DNA of 64,000 nucleotides. Source: Neobacillus mesonae (GTDB lineage Bacteria > Bacillota > Bacilli > Bacillales > Cytobacillaceae). Position numbers and translations under genes: made by a program. The notes under the pieces were generated by a model. That model did no database searches. It was not told the DNA's origin and was given only the letters and a program-made list of their open reading frames with translations. Positions 17,897 to 27,497 of the stretch are shown piece by piece; the first letter of the stretch is position 1; every line of letters starts with the position of its first letter. Location: positions 4,544,084-4,608,083 of the forward strand of contig NZ_KV440949.1 of assembly GCF_001636315.1 (NCBI RefSeq), in the 5' to 3' direction.

Positions 17897-18181
17897 GTGA
17901 ACACGAAAAGAAAAGTTCCTATGCGCAAATGTGTGGCTACAGGTGAAATGAAGCCGAAAAAAGAACTCGTTCGCATCGTTCGCTCAAAAGAGGGGGATGT
18001 ATCGATTGATCTTACTGGAAAAAAATCCGGAAGAGGTGCATACCTTTCAAAGGATAAGGAAGCAGTCCTGTTAGCCAAGAAAAAAAATATCTTATCAAAT
18101 CACTTAGAAGTGACGGTAAAGGATGAGATTTATGAGGAACTGCTTGAGTTAATTGAGAAGGAGAACTTGTCAACCAAATGA
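17897..18181 (+). CDS. rnpM: RnpM (YlxR), RNase P modulator, DUF448
   Basis: Small basic RNA-binding protein always found between nusA and the L7Ae-like gene; YlxR has been renamed RnpM for its effect on RNase P. Motif PMRKCVATGEMKPKKELVRIVR and GKKSGRGAYLSKD are diagnostic. GTG at 17897 is chosen: GAGGGGTGA lies 8 bases upstream, while ATG 17891 is too close to it. 94 residues. Overlaps the next gene by 4 bases. Confidence 0.9.
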   Translation: MNTKRKVPMRKCVATGEMKPKKELVRIVRSKEGDVSIDLTGKKSGRGAYLSKDKEAVLLAKKKNILSNHLEVTVKDEIYEELLELIEKENLSTK

Positions 18182-18480
18182 AAGAAAATCAATGGTTTTC
18201 ATTGCTTGGATTGGCTAATCGGGCACGAAAAATCATATCGGGTGAAGAGCTAAGCGTAAAAGAAATCCGAAATGGGAAAGCAAAGCTTATATTATTATCC
18301 AGAGATGCTTCTGTTAATACAACAAAAAAGATTACAGATAAATGTAATTCGTATAATGTCCCATTGAAAATGGTGGAAAACCGTCATCTTCTTGGTCAGG
18401 CGATTGGAAAAGAAGCCCGCGTTGTTGTAGCTGTGCTGGATGATGGGTTTGCCAAAAAACTGGTATCGTTGCTCGATTAA
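18178..18480 (+). CDS. rplGA: YlxQ, L7Ae-family ribosomal protein
   Basis: L7Ae/L30e/S12e-family RNA-binding protein, likely a kink-turn binder associated with ribosomes. LLGLANRARKIISGEE at the start and the AKLILLSRDAS strand are typical. 100 residues. Translationally coupled to rnpM by an ATGA overlap. Confidence 0.92.
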   Translation: MKENQWFSLLGLANRARKIISGEELSVKEIRNGKAKLILLSRDASVNTTKKITDKCNSYNVPLKMVENRHLLGQAIGKEARVVVAVLDDGFAKKLVSLLD

Positions 18481-18501
18481 TTCTAGCGGGGGTGAAAAAT
18501 A

Positions 18502-20829
18502 ATGAGTAAACTACGTGTTTATGAGTATGCAAAAAAACATAATATTTCAAGTAAAGAAATCATTACAAAACTAAAAGAAATGAATATAGAGGTTACAAAC
18601 CATATGGCAACATTAGAAGATTCGGATATAAAAAAGCTTGATGCAGCCTACAATAAAAAAGACAATAATTCCCCAGAGAAAAAACAGGTAAATCATAACC
18701 AGCAAAAACAGGCGAATAGTATGCAAGCAAAAGGTCAAAATAACCGACCAGGTCAGCAAAAACAAACGAAAAAGCCAAATGTGCAGCAGAAGCCGCCAGC
18801 TGGTAAGACAGCAACCAAGGCATTTGTTGAGGATGATGATAAGTTAGCGGTTCCTAATAAAGTTAAGGTTGCCTCACCTCCAAAAACTAAAGAGGGTAAG
18901 AAGCACGATCAGGAATATCAATCAAAAGAAAATAAAGCCTTCCAATCAGGGAAAGCGAAGCCTAGAACTCATCAAAATCAAAATCAAAATCAAAATCGAA
19001 ATCAAAACCATAACAAGCGGAAAAATCAGCCGCAAGTGACTCAGGCTGCTCCGCAAAAGAAAAAAGAGAAAGAACTTCCAGCAAAAATTACTTTTACCGA
19101 ATCTCTAACGGTGGCAGAGCTTGGAAAAAAACTCCATCGTGAGCCTTCAGAAATCATTAAAAAGCTCTTTTTACTTGGTGTAATGGCTACCATCAACCAA
19201 GATTTAGATAAAGATGCGATTGAATTGATTGCTGGCGAATATGGGGTAGAGGTAGAGGAAGAAATTAAAGTCGATACAACTGATTTAGAGGTGTATTTCA
19301 CTGAGGAAGATCCAGGGGCATTGGTGGAAAGACCTGCAGTTGTGACAATTATGGGTCACGTTGACCACGGAAAAACAACATTACTGGATTCTATTAGGAA
19401 TACAAAAGTAACAGAAGGTGAAGCTGGGGGAATTACTCAGCATATTGGTGCCTATCAAGTTGTTGAAAATGGTAAGAAGATTACCTTCCTTGATACACCT
19501 GGACACGCGGCATTCACAACAATGCGGGCACGTGGTGCACAAATCACCGATATCACTGTTCTTGTAGTGGCTGCTGATGATGGGGTTATGCCACAAACAG
19601 TCGAGGCTATTAACCATGCTAAAGCTGCGGAAGTTCCAATTATCGTTGCTGTGAATAAGATGGATAAGGAAGCTGCTAACCCTGACCGGGTCATGCAGGA
19701 GCTGACTGAACATGGTCTAGTAGCTGAAGCATGGGGCGGTGATACCATCTTTGTTCCGATTTCGGCGAAAAAAGGTGAAGGAATCGACAACCTTTTAGAA
19801 ATGATTTTGCTTGTTAGCGAAGTGGCAGAACTTAAAGCAAATCCAAATCGCAAAGCTTTGGGTACCGTAATCGAAGCCCAATTAGATAAGGGACGCGGCT
19901 CGGTAGCCACATTACTTATTCAAAATGGAACATTAAAAATTGGCGATCCAATTGTAGTCGGCAATACATTCGGGCGTGTACGTGCAATGGTAAATGATAA
20001 AGGCCGGCGTGTAAAAGATGCTGGCCCATCTACTCCAGTTGAAATTACTGGCCTTAATGATGTGCCGCAGGCAGGAGATCGGTTCGTTGTTTTTGATGAT
20101 GAAAAGACTGCTCGTCAGATTGGTGAAGTTCGCGCTCAGCAGGCATTGGTTGCTCAGCGTGGAGAAAAAACCCGCGTCAGCCTTGATAATCTGTTTGAAC
20201 AGCTGAAGCAAGGTGAAATGAAGGATTTAAATGTTATTTTAAAATCTGATGTTCAAGGTTCTGCAGAGGCATTAGCTGCTTCACTTAGAAAAATTGATGT
20301 TGAAGGCGTAAATATCAAAATTATTCATAATGGCACAGGTGCTATTAACGAATCTGATATCACACTTGCAGCTGCTTCAAATGCCATCGTTATTGGATTT
20401 AACGTTCGTCCGGACACGAATGCGAAACGTGCTGCGGAAGCTGAGAAAGTAGATGTTCGTCTGCACCGTATCATTTATAAAGTAATTGAGGAAATGGAAG
20501 CAGCGATGAAGGGGATGCTTGATCCGGAATTCGAAGAAAAAATTATTGGTCAAGCTGAAGTTCGTCAAACATTTAAGGTTTCGAAGGTCGGAACGATTGC
20601 AGGTTCTTATGTAACGGATGGTAAAATTACCCGCGACAGCGGTGTCCGCGTCATTCGTAATGGAGTGGTCATCTTCGAAGGTGAAATCGATGCATTAAAA
20701 CGTTTCAAAGACGATGCTAAAGAAGTTGCCCAAGGATATGAATGTGGTATTACCGTTAAAAACTTCAACGATATCAAAGAAGAGGATGTCATTGAAGCAT
20801 ATATTATGGAAGAGGTGGAGCGTAAATGA
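18502..20829 (+). CDS. infB: Translation initiation factor IF-2
   Basis: GTPase that brings fMet-tRNA to the 30S subunit. IF2_N domain (SKLRVYEYAKKHNISSKEII), then a low-complexity linker rich in Lys, Gln and Asn (about residues 50-190) including an NQ repeat, a second IF2_N domain (ITFTESLTVAELGKKL), and the G domain with G1 GHVDHGKT near residue 284, G3 DTPGH and G4 NKMD, followed by domains II-IV. 775 residues. Four-base overlap with ylxP. Confidence 0.97.
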   Translation: MSKLRVYEYAKKHNISSKEIITKLKEMNIEVTNHMATLEDSDIKKLDAAYNKKDNNSPEKKQVNHNQQKQANSMQAKGQNNRPGQQKQTKKPNVQQKPPAGKTATKAFVEDDDKLAVPNKVKVASPPKTKEGKKHDQEYQSKENKAFQSGKAKPRTHQNQNQNQNRNQNHNKRKNQPQVTQAAPQKKKEKELPAKITFTESLTVAELGKKLHREPSEIIKKLFLLGVMATINQDLDKDAIELIAGEYGVEVEEEIKVDTTDLEVYFTEEDPGALVERPAVVTIMGHVDHGKTTLLDSIRNTKVTEGEAGGITQHIGAYQVVENGKKITFLDTPGHAAFTTMRARGAQITDITVLVVAADDGVMPQTVEAINHAKAAEVPIIVAVNKMDKEAANPDRVMQELTEHGLVAEAWGGDTIFVPISAKKGEGIDNLLEMILLVSEVAELKANPNRKALGTVIEAQLDKGRGSVATLLIQNGTLKIGDPIVVGNTFGRVRAMVNDKGRRVKDAGPSTPVEITGLNDVPQAGDRFVVFDDEKTARQIGEVRAQQALVAQRGEKTRVSLDNLFEQLKQGEMKDLNVILKSDVQGSAEALAASLRKIDVEGVNIKIIHNGTGAINESDITLAAASNAIVIGFNVRPDTNAKRAAEAEKVDVRLHRIIYKVIEEMEAAMKGMLDPEFEEKIIGQAEVRQTFKVSKVGTIAGSYVTDGKITRDSGVRVIRNGVVIFEGEIDALKRFKDDAKEVAQGYECGITVKNFNDIKEEDVIEAYIMEEVERK
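18971..19006 (+). repeat. Hexanucleotide tandem repeat in infB
   Basis: Six units of ATCAAA (one reads ATCGAA) in tandem, coding the alternating Asn-Gln run in the IF-2 linker. In-frame slippage would change only linker length. Confidence 0.8.
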
Positions 20830-21107
20830 TCATCGGCGTTGCCGACTGTGAATGTATCATTTATAACGCTCACTCTTTAAAAGATAAACGTGCGGTTTTG
20901 CAGCGTATTTTAACAAGGTTAAGGCAAAAATTTAATGTATCAGCCGCCGAGGTTGGCTATCATGATGTATGGCAAAGAACAAGGATTGCCATCGCAGCGG
21001 TATCCGGAGGCAAGGCAGGAGCTGAACATGAATTGCAAAACGCATTGAAATTAATTGACTCATTTCCAGAAATAGAAAGAACAATCACCGAAATTGAATG
21101 GCTTTAA
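20826..21107 (+). CDS. ylxP: YlxP, DUF503 family protein
   Basis: Small conserved protein of unknown biochemical role, always between infB and rbfA in Bacillus; proposed from context to assist ribosome assembly. Recognised by IIGVADCECIIYNAHSLKDKRAVLQ and VGYHDVWQRTRIAI. 93 residues. Starts within the infB stop (ATGA overlap). Confidence 0.9.
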   Translation: MIIGVADCECIIYNAHSLKDKRAVLQRILTRLRQKFNVSAAEVGYHDVWQRTRIAIAAVSGGKAGAEHELQNALKLIDSFPEIERTITEIEWL

Positions 21108-21124
21108 GATAAGAGGTGAATGTG

Positions 21125-21496
21125 ATGAGCCATAGACCAAACCGTGTTGGAGAGCAAATGAAGAAAGAACTTACAGATATTATTGGACGCAAAATCAAAG
21201 ATCCACGGATCGGTTTTGTAACAGTGACCGACGTTCAAGTAACAGGAGATCTTCAACAAGCCAAAGTATTTATTTCTGTTTTAGGTGATGACGAGCAAAA
21301 GGAGAATACCTTAAAGGGCCTTGCTAAGGCAAAAGGATTTATTCGGTCCGAAATTGGCCACCGTATTCGGCTGCGCAAAACACCTGAAATTATTTTTGAA
21401 TTTGATGAATCAATCGATTATGGGAATCGAATTGAGACACTTCTTCACCAGCTTCACACGGACGATAAACCGATGAAGACGAATGAAGAAGAGTAA
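21125..21496 (+). CDS. rbfA: 30S ribosome-binding factor RbfA
   Basis: KH-type protein needed for 16S rRNA 5' end maturation and cold adaptation. Motifs RPNRVGEQMKKELTDII, KDPRIGFVTVTDVQVTGDLQQAKVFI. The ATG at 21125 is preferred since AAGAGGTG (21111-21118) sits 6 bases upstream; the in-frame GTG at 21116 is part of that site. 123 residues. Confidence 0.94.
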   Translation: MSHRPNRVGEQMKKELTDIIGRKIKDPRIGFVTVTDVQVTGDLQQAKVFISVLGDDEQKENTLKGLAKAKGFIRSEIGHRIRLRKTPEIIFEFDESIDYGNRIETLLHQLHTDDKPMKTNEEE

Positions 21497-21510
21497 AGGA
21501 TAGTACAGGG

Positions 21511-21542
21511 AAATGGATAGACAATCGTCTATCCATTTTTTT
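21511..21542 (+). terminator. Terminator between rbfA and truB
   Basis: 12-bp stem AAATGGATAGAC / GTCTATCCATTT with a 4-nt loop and following T-run. It divides the nusA operon from truB-ribF, which may also be reached by read-through. Confidence 0.85.
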
Positions 21543-21564
21543 CGGATAGAAGGAGCGAGGAAAA

Positions 21565-22485
21565 ATGGAAGGGATTTTGCCGTTATATAAACCGAAGGGC
21601 ATCACAAGTCATGATTGTGTCTTTAAGTTAAGAAAAATCTTGAAAACGAAAAAAATTGGACATACGGGAACATTAGATCCAGAGGTCACAGGTGTCCTTC
21701 CAATTTGCATTGGAAAAGCTACCAAGGTTGCCGAATACATAACCGATGCCGGGAAGACCTATGAAGCAGAAGTGACACTTGGGTTCTCCACGACCACTGA
21801 AGATGCCACAGGGGAAATAGTTGAAAAGAAATTAGTATCCCGTCCGATTTCACGTAAAGAAATCCTCAATGTGCTTGAATCGTTAACGGGTGAAATCATC
21901 CAAACGCCACCAATGTTTTCAGCAGTAAAAGTAGGCGGTGTTCGTCTTTATGAATATGCTCGTAAGGGAATAGAAGTTGATCGCCCTTCAAGAAAAGTAA
22001 CGATTTATTCGATTCAACTGCTTGATGAACAGAAGGAATGGACGGGAGATACCATTACCTTTAGGTTTAAAGTAAGCTGCAGTAAAGGTACATATATTAG
22101 AACATTGGCTGTTATGATTGGAGAGAAATTAGGGTACCCCGCCCATATGTCAAACTTGGTAAGGGTTCAATCTGCCTCTTTTACATTAGATGACTGTTTT
22201 ACGTTGGAAGAAGTGAACCAAATGGCGGAAGAAGGAACAGTTGAAGATGTTTTGAAACCGCTTGAGACAGCACTTTCTCATTTGCCGAAATTAAAAATTA
22301 ATGATACAGTAGCAGAGAAAGTGAAAAATGGTGCATTATTAAACATACCAGAACATTTAAAAACTTGTAACGGACCTATTATTGCTGAAACAAATGATGG
22401 TAGGGCACTTGCTATTTATGCAAAGCATCCCAATAAGCCAGACCTTCTAAAACCTGTTAAGGTATTAAGAAATGAACTAGAATAA
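21565..22485 (+). CDS. truB: tRNA pseudouridine-55 synthase
   Basis: Makes pseudouridine at position 55 of the T loop. Catalytic Asp in HTGTLDPEVTGVLP (D38), with the KPKGITSHD motif and the YEYARKG and CSKGTYIRTL motifs. 306 residues. AGAAGGAGCGAGG upstream of ATG. Pairs with ribF. Confidence 0.95.
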   Translation: MEGILPLYKPKGITSHDCVFKLRKILKTKKIGHTGTLDPEVTGVLPICIGKATKVAEYITDAGKTYEAEVTLGFSTTTEDATGEIVEKKLVSRPISRKEILNVLESLTGEIIQTPPMFSAVKVGGVRLYEYARKGIEVDRPSRKVTIYSIQLLDEQKEWTGDTITFRFKVSCSKGTYIRTLAVMIGEKLGYPAHMSNLVRVQSASFTLDDCFTLEEVNQMAEEGTVEDVLKPLETALSHLPKLKINDTVAEKVKNGALLNIPEHLKTCNGPIIAETNDGRALAIYAKHPNKPDLLKPVKVLRNELE

Positions 22486-22516
22486 AAGGTTACGGTATAG
22501 AAAAGGTGAGTTTCAA

Positions 22517-23473
22517 TTGGAAGTAAAGATGCTTGAGTTTCCATTAAAACTGGAGAAACAGGATATACCGCCATTATCCATGGCACTTGGTTATTTTGAT
22601 GGTGTTCATCTAGGGCATCAGCAAGTCATTCTTGAAGCGAAAAAACTGGCAGTTCAAGCGGGGGTAAGCAGTGCTGTCATGACCTTTGATCCCCATCCCA
22701 CAGTCGTCTTGGGCAAAGCAAATAAACATGTTCAGTACATTACTCCTTTACCGGAAAAAATTAAAATAATAGAGCAGCAGGGGATCGATTATTTATTCAT
22801 TGTTCATTTCACGGCGGATTTTGCCAATTTGCTGCCGCAGGAATTTATTGATCAGTATATTATTGGCCTTAATGTAAAGCATGTCGTTGCTGGATTTGAT
22901 TACACGTATGGAAGAATGGGCAAAGGTAATATGGAAACATTGCCATTTCATTCACGGGAAAAATTCACCTATAAGGTTGTTCCCGAGTTAACAGAGGGGA
23001 ACGAAAAAGTAAGCTCAACAAGAATTCGGGATCTTCTTAAGGAAGGAAAAGCGGATCAGCTTCCGCATTTGTTAGGAAGATTTTTTACAACAACCGGGAT
23101 TGTCATTCATGGGGATAAACGCGGCCGTACAATTGGTTTTCCAACGGCCAATATTGATGTCAATGAAGAATATATTATCCCCCCTACCGGTGTATATGCG
23201 GTTAGAATGAAGGTAAAGAATACGTGGTATCAAGGTGTTTGCAATGTTGGTTATAAACCGACATTTAATAAAGATGCTGTTAAGATTTCCATCGAGGTTC
23301 ATTTATTTGATTTCAATCAAGATATTTATGGGGAAGAAGTTGTTGTCGAGTGGCATCTTTATCTCCGAAAGGAACAAAAATTTTCCGGGATTGACCAGCT
23401 TGTACAGCAAATTGAAAAAGATAAACAAAATGCCGTTAAATATTTTGAAGAAAATCGACAATCCTTTGATTAA
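22517..23473 (+). CDS. ribF: Bifunctional riboflavin kinase / FAD synthetase
   Basis: Makes FMN then FAD. N-terminal nucleotidyltransferase domain with GYFDGVHLGHQ (about residues 25-35) and STRIRDLLKEG; C-terminal kinase domain with GDKRGRTIGFPTANI. TTG at 22517 follows AAAGGTGAG by 7 bases and gives the family spacing of about 21 residues before MALGYFDG; ATG 22529 is an alternative. 318 residues. Confidence 0.94.
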   Translation: MEVKMLEFPLKLEKQDIPPLSMALGYFDGVHLGHQQVILEAKKLAVQAGVSSAVMTFDPHPTVVLGKANKHVQYITPLPEKIKIIEQQGIDYLFIVHFTADFANLLPQEFIDQYIIGLNVKHVVAGFDYTYGRMGKGNMETLPFHSREKFTYKVVPELTEGNEKVSSTRIRDLLKEGKADQLPHLLGRFFTTTGIVIHGDKRGRTIGFPTANIDVNEEYIIPPTGVYAVRMKVKNTWYQGVCNVGYKPTFNKDAVKISIEVHLFDFNQDIYGEEVVVEWHLYLRKEQKFSGIDQLVQQIEKDKQNAVKYFEENRQSFD

Positions 23474-23508
23474 AGAAAGGATATCATGGATATTCTTAAG
23501 GATAAAAC

Positions 23509-23537
23509 TTGCATTTTGGCGTAAAACATTGTATTCT
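23509..23537 (+). promoter_or_regulatory. Promoter and leader of rpsO
   Basis: TTGCAT (23509-23514) and TATTCT (23532-23537) with a 17-base spacer. The leader that follows (about 23545-23632) can fold: GCTTGGCAAGTC and ACCGACGCTTGCTCGGT form hairpins, fitting the S15-binding leaders that autoregulate rpsO in Bacillaceae. The leader class is inferred from position. Confidence 0.55.
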
Positions 23538-23632
23538 TAACTACGTATTAAAAATAACCTTTGCTTGGCAAGTCGAATCACCGACGCTTGCTCGGTAACA
23601 GGGGATTTGTAAATTTTAGGAGGTGAACATGG

Positions 23633-23902
23633 ATGGCAATCACACAAGAGCGCAAAAACGAAATCATCAATGAGTATAAAACTCATGAGAATGACACTGG
23701 ATCTGCAGAGGTTCAAATCGCTGTCCTTACTGAACAAATCAACAAATTGAACGAGCACTTACGCGTTCATAAAAAGGATCACCACTCACGTCGTGGTCTG
23801 TTGAAAATGGTTGGTAAGCGTCGTAATCTTTTAACTTACCTTCGTAACAAAGACGTTCAACGTTACCGTGAGTTAATCAATAAGCTTGGTTTACGTCGTT
23901 AG
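23633..23902 (+). CDS. rpsO: Ribosomal protein S15
   Basis: Primary 16S rRNA-binding protein of the 30S platform. 89 residues with the family block TGSAEVQIAVLTEQINKLNEHLRVHKKDHHSRRGLL. AGGAGGTG precedes; ATG at 23629 is out of frame. Followed by a terminator, then pnp, as in Bacillus. Confidence 0.97.
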   Translation: MAITQERKNEIINEYKTHENDTGSAEVQIAVLTEQINKLNEHLRVHKKDHHSRRGLLKMVGKRRNLLTYLRNKDVQRYRELINKLGLRR

Positions 23903-23909
23903 TTTTAAG

Positions 23910-23934
23910 AAGCGGGATTTTTCCCGCTTTTTTA
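23910..23934 (+). terminator. Terminator after rpsO
   Basis: AAGCGGGA pairs with TCCCGCTT, followed by T5-6. Confidence 0.9.
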
Positions 23935-24128
23935 TTAGTAAAAAAAAGATATAGGAATATTATATACATATTTTTAAGTCAGAGCTTTTTTGTGCATACT
24001 AATAATAATTTGGATCGATAACATAAGCTTTTAATGGCTTTTTTTATATTTTCATTAGTAAGATGATCAAAGCGAAATTTTTATTTCGTATCATCCTTCT
24101 AAGTAGTTTAGATGAGAGGGGTAAAAAT

Positions 24129-26246
24129 ATGGACCACGAGAAACATGTGTATTCCATTGATTGGGCTGGTCGTAAGCTGACGGTTGAAATCGGCCAGCTT
24201 GCTAAGCAGGCCAATGGAGCGGTATTAGTCCGCTATGGTGATACAGCAGTATTAAGTACAGCAACAGCTTCAAAGGAACCTAAAAATTTGGACTTTTTCC
24301 CATTAACTGTTAACTATGAAGAGCGTTTATATGCAGTAGGGAAAATTCCAGGCGGATTTATCAAACGGGAAGGCCGTCCTAGTGAAAAGGCTATTTTGGC
24401 CAGCCGTTTGATTGACAGGCCAATTCGTCCGCTTTTTGCAGATGGGTTCCGAAATGAAGTTCAAGTAATCAGTATGGTAATGAGTGTAGACCAAGATTGC
24501 TCCACAGAAATGGCAGCAATGTTCGGTTCGTCTTTAGCACTTAGTGTATCAGATATTCCGTTTGAAGGGCCGATTGCCGGTGTTGTTGTCGGGAGGGTAG
24601 ATAATCAGTTTATTATCAATCCGACTGTTGAACAGGCAGAAAATAGTGATATCCATTTATCGGTAGCAGGAACGAAATTTGCCATTAACATGGTTGAAGC
24701 CGGAGCTGATGAAGTGCCGGAAGAAACGATGCTTGAAGCCATCATGTTTGGCCATGAAGAAATTAAACGTTTAATCGATTTTCAAGAGAAAATTGTAGCT
24801 GAAGTCGGTAAAGAGAAGTTAAAGGTTGCACTTTATGAAATTGATAAAGAGCTTGAAGCGGAAGTACGAGAGCTATGTGAAGCGGACATGATTAAGGCGA
24901 TTCAAGTTCAGGAAAAACATGCTCGTGAAGACGCCATTAAAGAAGTAAAAAATCAGATTTTAGCAAAGTACGAAGAAAAAGAAGCATCAGAAGACGACCT
25001 TAAACAAGTAAAACAAATATTGGACAAGATTGTTAAAGGTGAGGTTCGCCGTCTAATAACTGTGGAAAAAATCCGCCCCGACGGCCGAAAAATCGATGAA
25101 ATACGTCCTTTATCATCACAGGTAGGTATTCTGCCGCGAACACATGGTTCAGGGCTGTTTACACGTGGACAAACACAAGCGCTTAGTATTTGTACTCTTG
25201 GTGCAATGGGGGATGTTCAAATTTTGGACGGCCTCGGAATTGAAGAAGAAAAGCGATGGATGCACCACTATAATTTCCCTTCCTTCAGCGTTGGGGAAAC
25301 CGGACCAATCCGCGGCCCAGGCCGTCGTGAAATCGGCCATGGTGCACTTGGAGAACGTGCCCTTGAGCCCGTTATTCCATCTGAAAAAGATTTCCCATAT
25401 ACCATCCGTGTTGTTTCAGAAGTTCTTGAATCTAATGGTTCGACATCACAGGCAAGTATTTGCGGAAGTACCTTAGCGTTAATGGATGCTGGTGTTCCAA
25501 TTAAAGCTCCTGTTGCCGGGATTGCCATGGGACTTGTCAAATCAGGTGAACATTATACTGTATTGACAGATATTCAAGGGATGGAAGATCATCTTGGAGA
25601 TATGGATTTCAAAGTGGCTGGAACAGAAAAAGGTGTTACGGCTTTACAAATGGATATCAAAATTGATGGGCTGTCACGCGAAATTTTAGAGGAAGCCCTT
25701 CAGCAGGCTAAAAAAGGCAGAATGCAGATTTTAGACCATATGCTTTCGACTATTACGGAACCAAGAGAAGAACTTTCTAAATTTGCACCAAAAATTTTAA
25801 CAATGAACATTAATCCAGATAAAATTCGGGATGTAATTGGTCCAAGCGGAAAACAAATCAATAAGATTATTGAGGAGACCGGTGTTAAGATTGATATCGA
25901 GCAGGATGGTACAATCTTTATTGCCTCCGCTGACTCTGAAATGAACCAAATGGCTAAGAAAATTATTGAAGATATTGTCCGCGAGGTTGAGGTTGGACAG
26001 CTTTACCTCGGTAAAGTCAAACGCATTGAAAAGTTCGGCGCGTTTGTTGAGATTTTCCAAGGTAAAGATGGTTTAGTCCATATTTCCGAACTTGCAGAAG
26101 AACGTGTCGGCAAGGTAGAGGATGTAGTAAAGATTGGCGATGAAATCTTAGTTAAGGTTACAGAAATTGATAAACAAGGCCGTGTCAACCTATCCCGCAA
26201 AGCTGTACTTAAAGAGCAACGGGAAAAAGCCGAAGAAAATAAATAG
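24129..26246 (+). CDS. pnp: Polynucleotide phosphorylase
   Basis: 3'-5' phosphorolytic exoribonuclease of the mRNA decay machinery. Two RNase PH domains (about 1-230 and 315-545), KH domain with IRDVIGPSGKQINKIIEETG, and C-terminal S1 domain with KRIEKFGAFVEIF. 705 residues. ATG 24129 with GAGAGGGG upstream gives MDHEKHVYSIDWAGR like relatives; an in-frame upstream ATG at 24063 adds a leader without similarity. The window also encodes RNase J2 and RNase Y, other parts of the RNA decay apparatus. Confidence 0.97.
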   Translation: MDHEKHVYSIDWAGRKLTVEIGQLAKQANGAVLVRYGDTAVLSTATASKEPKNLDFFPLTVNYEERLYAVGKIPGGFIKREGRPSEKAILASRLIDRPIRPLFADGFRNEVQVISMVMSVDQDCSTEMAAMFGSSLALSVSDIPFEGPIAGVVVGRVDNQFIINPTVEQAENSDIHLSVAGTKFAINMVEAGADEVPEETMLEAIMFGHEEIKRLIDFQEKIVAEVGKEKLKVALYEIDKELEAEVRELCEADMIKAIQVQEKHAREDAIKEVKNQILAKYEEKEASEDDLKQVKQILDKIVKGEVRRLITVEKIRPDGRKIDEIRPLSSQVGILPRTHGSGLFTRGQTQALSICTLGAMGDVQILDGLGIEEEKRWMHHYNFPSFSVGETGPIRGPGRREIGHGALGERALEPVIPSEKDFPYTIRVVSEVLESNGSTSQASICGSTLALMDAGVPIKAPVAGIAMGLVKSGEHYTVLTDIQGMEDHLGDMDFKVAGTEKGVTALQMDIKIDGLSREILEEALQQAKKGRMQILDHMLSTITEPREELSKFAPKILTMNINPDKIRDVIGPSGKQINKIIEETGVKIDIEQDGTIFIASADSEMNQMAKKIIEDIVREVEVGQLYLGKVKRIEKFGAFVEIFQGKDGLVHISELAEERVGKVEDVVKIGDEILVKVTEIDKQGRVNLSRKAVLKEQREKAEENK

Positions 26247-26258
26247 TGATAAAAACGA

Positions 26259-26293
26259 AAAGCTAGAGGACTAATTTGTCTCTGGCTTTTTTT
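26259..26293 (+). terminator. Terminator after pnp
   Basis: 10-bp stem AAAGCTAGAG / CTCTGGCTTT (one G-U) and T-run. The following 160 bases to ylxY show nothing else clear. Confidence 0.8.
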
Positions 26294-26454
26294 ATTCATA
26301 TGGATTGTTACAACAGAAGTAACTAGGTTATTGTTAGCCGCAACGCAACGCCAATTGAAAGCAGAGCGCTTGGAGCGTAAGTCAACATATAATACTTAAC
26401 ATGTTCTACCTTGTCCCTTCGATACATAATCTGTAAGGAAGGGGGAAAGGTAGA

Positions 26455-27402
26455 ATGAAAAAGGTACTCATCTTAAGTTTGATTTGTTTTACCGCATGGA
26501 TGGTCGTTAACACATCAATCGTAAATAACTATATCTCAGGCATGAAGGACAAAGCCCTCCCAGCTGCGAAAGAATCAAACTCTTTACTTGAAAGTATCAA
26601 AAAAAATGCACCTACATATGAAAAACCACCTTCTGATGCCAAAATAGATCGCGTATGGAAAGCGATTCCCGGATATAGCGGCGTTAAGGTTGATATTGCT
26701 GCATCATTTAAAAATATGAAAAAACAGGGAGTTTTTGACGAAAAGAAATTAGTTTTTTCCGAAATAAAACCAAAAGTTCATTTAAATGATTTACCCGCAT
26801 CTCCCATTTACAAAGGCCATCCGGATAAACCAATGGTGTCCTTCATCATAAATGTGGCATGGGGTAACGAATATCTTTCCGATATGCTCGCAACCTTAAA
26901 AAGACATAATGTTTCAGCGAGTTTTTTCTTGGAAGGAAATTGGGTCAAAAAGAATCCAGAGCTGGCGAAAATGATTGTAAGTGCAGGCCATGAGGTAGGC
27001 AACCATTCTTATTCCCATCCGGATATGGCCAAATTAACAGCAGCCCAGGCCAGAGAACAAATAGTTAAAACTAATGAAATCATCGAAGCTGCCACCGAAG
27101 TAAAATGTAATTTATTTGGCCCTCCAAGTGGAAGCTATCGGGATGAAACAGTGAAGGTAGCAAATGAATTGAAGATGAAGACCATTATGTGGACAGTTGA
27201 TACAGTGGATTGGAAAAAGCCAAGCCCGGACGTCCTCATTAACCGTGTGATGGGCAAGATTGATAATGGTTCAATGGTCCTTATGCATCCAACTGAATCA
27301 ACAGCCGCATCATTAGACCGTTTAATCACTTTAATAAAACAAAGGCATTTAAAAATCGGCACCGTATCCGATTTATTAAATGAAGAAAGGATTCTGAAAT
27401 AA
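26455..27402 (+). CDS. ylxY: YlxY, polysaccharide deacetylase-like protein
   Basis: Exported or membrane-anchored NodB-fold protein: an N-terminal hydrophobic segment (residues 4-25) and a CE4 domain from about 120 on. The zinc motif HSYSHP (H..SH) is intact, but the usual TFDD catalytic motif reads FIINVAWGNE, so the catalytic base Asp and the metal Asp are replaced by Asn and Val. This change is typical of the YlxY group, which may not be an ordinary deacetylase. 315 residues. GGAAGGGGG precedes. Conserved between pnp and mlpA in Bacillus. Confidence 0.88.
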   Translation: MKKVLILSLICFTAWMVVNTSIVNNYISGMKDKALPAAKESNSLLESIKKNAPTYEKPPSDAKIDRVWKAIPGYSGVKVDIAASFKNMKKQGVFDEKKLVFSEIKPKVHLNDLPASPIYKGHPDKPMVSFIINVAWGNEYLSDMLATLKRHNVSASFFLEGNWVKKNPELAKMIVSAGHEVGNHSYSHPDMAKLTAAQAREQIVKTNEIIEAATEVKCNLFGPPSGSYRDETVKVANELKMKTIMWTVDTVDWKKPSPDVLINRVMGKIDNGSMVLMHPTESTAASLDRLITLIKQRHLKIGTVSDLLNEERILK

Positions 27403-27497
27403 TAAGCAAGATTAGCTAAAAGTTGGAGAAAATAGTGATAAAAGGTATAATTAACTTGGAATAGTAGCATCTGCTGTTTACAGACAGGAGGAAGTTG

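Noticed and set aside
19455..19910. 151-codon minus-strand ORF
   Set aside because: Shadow of infB; Ser/Thr/Ala-rich low-complexity translation with no ribosome site.
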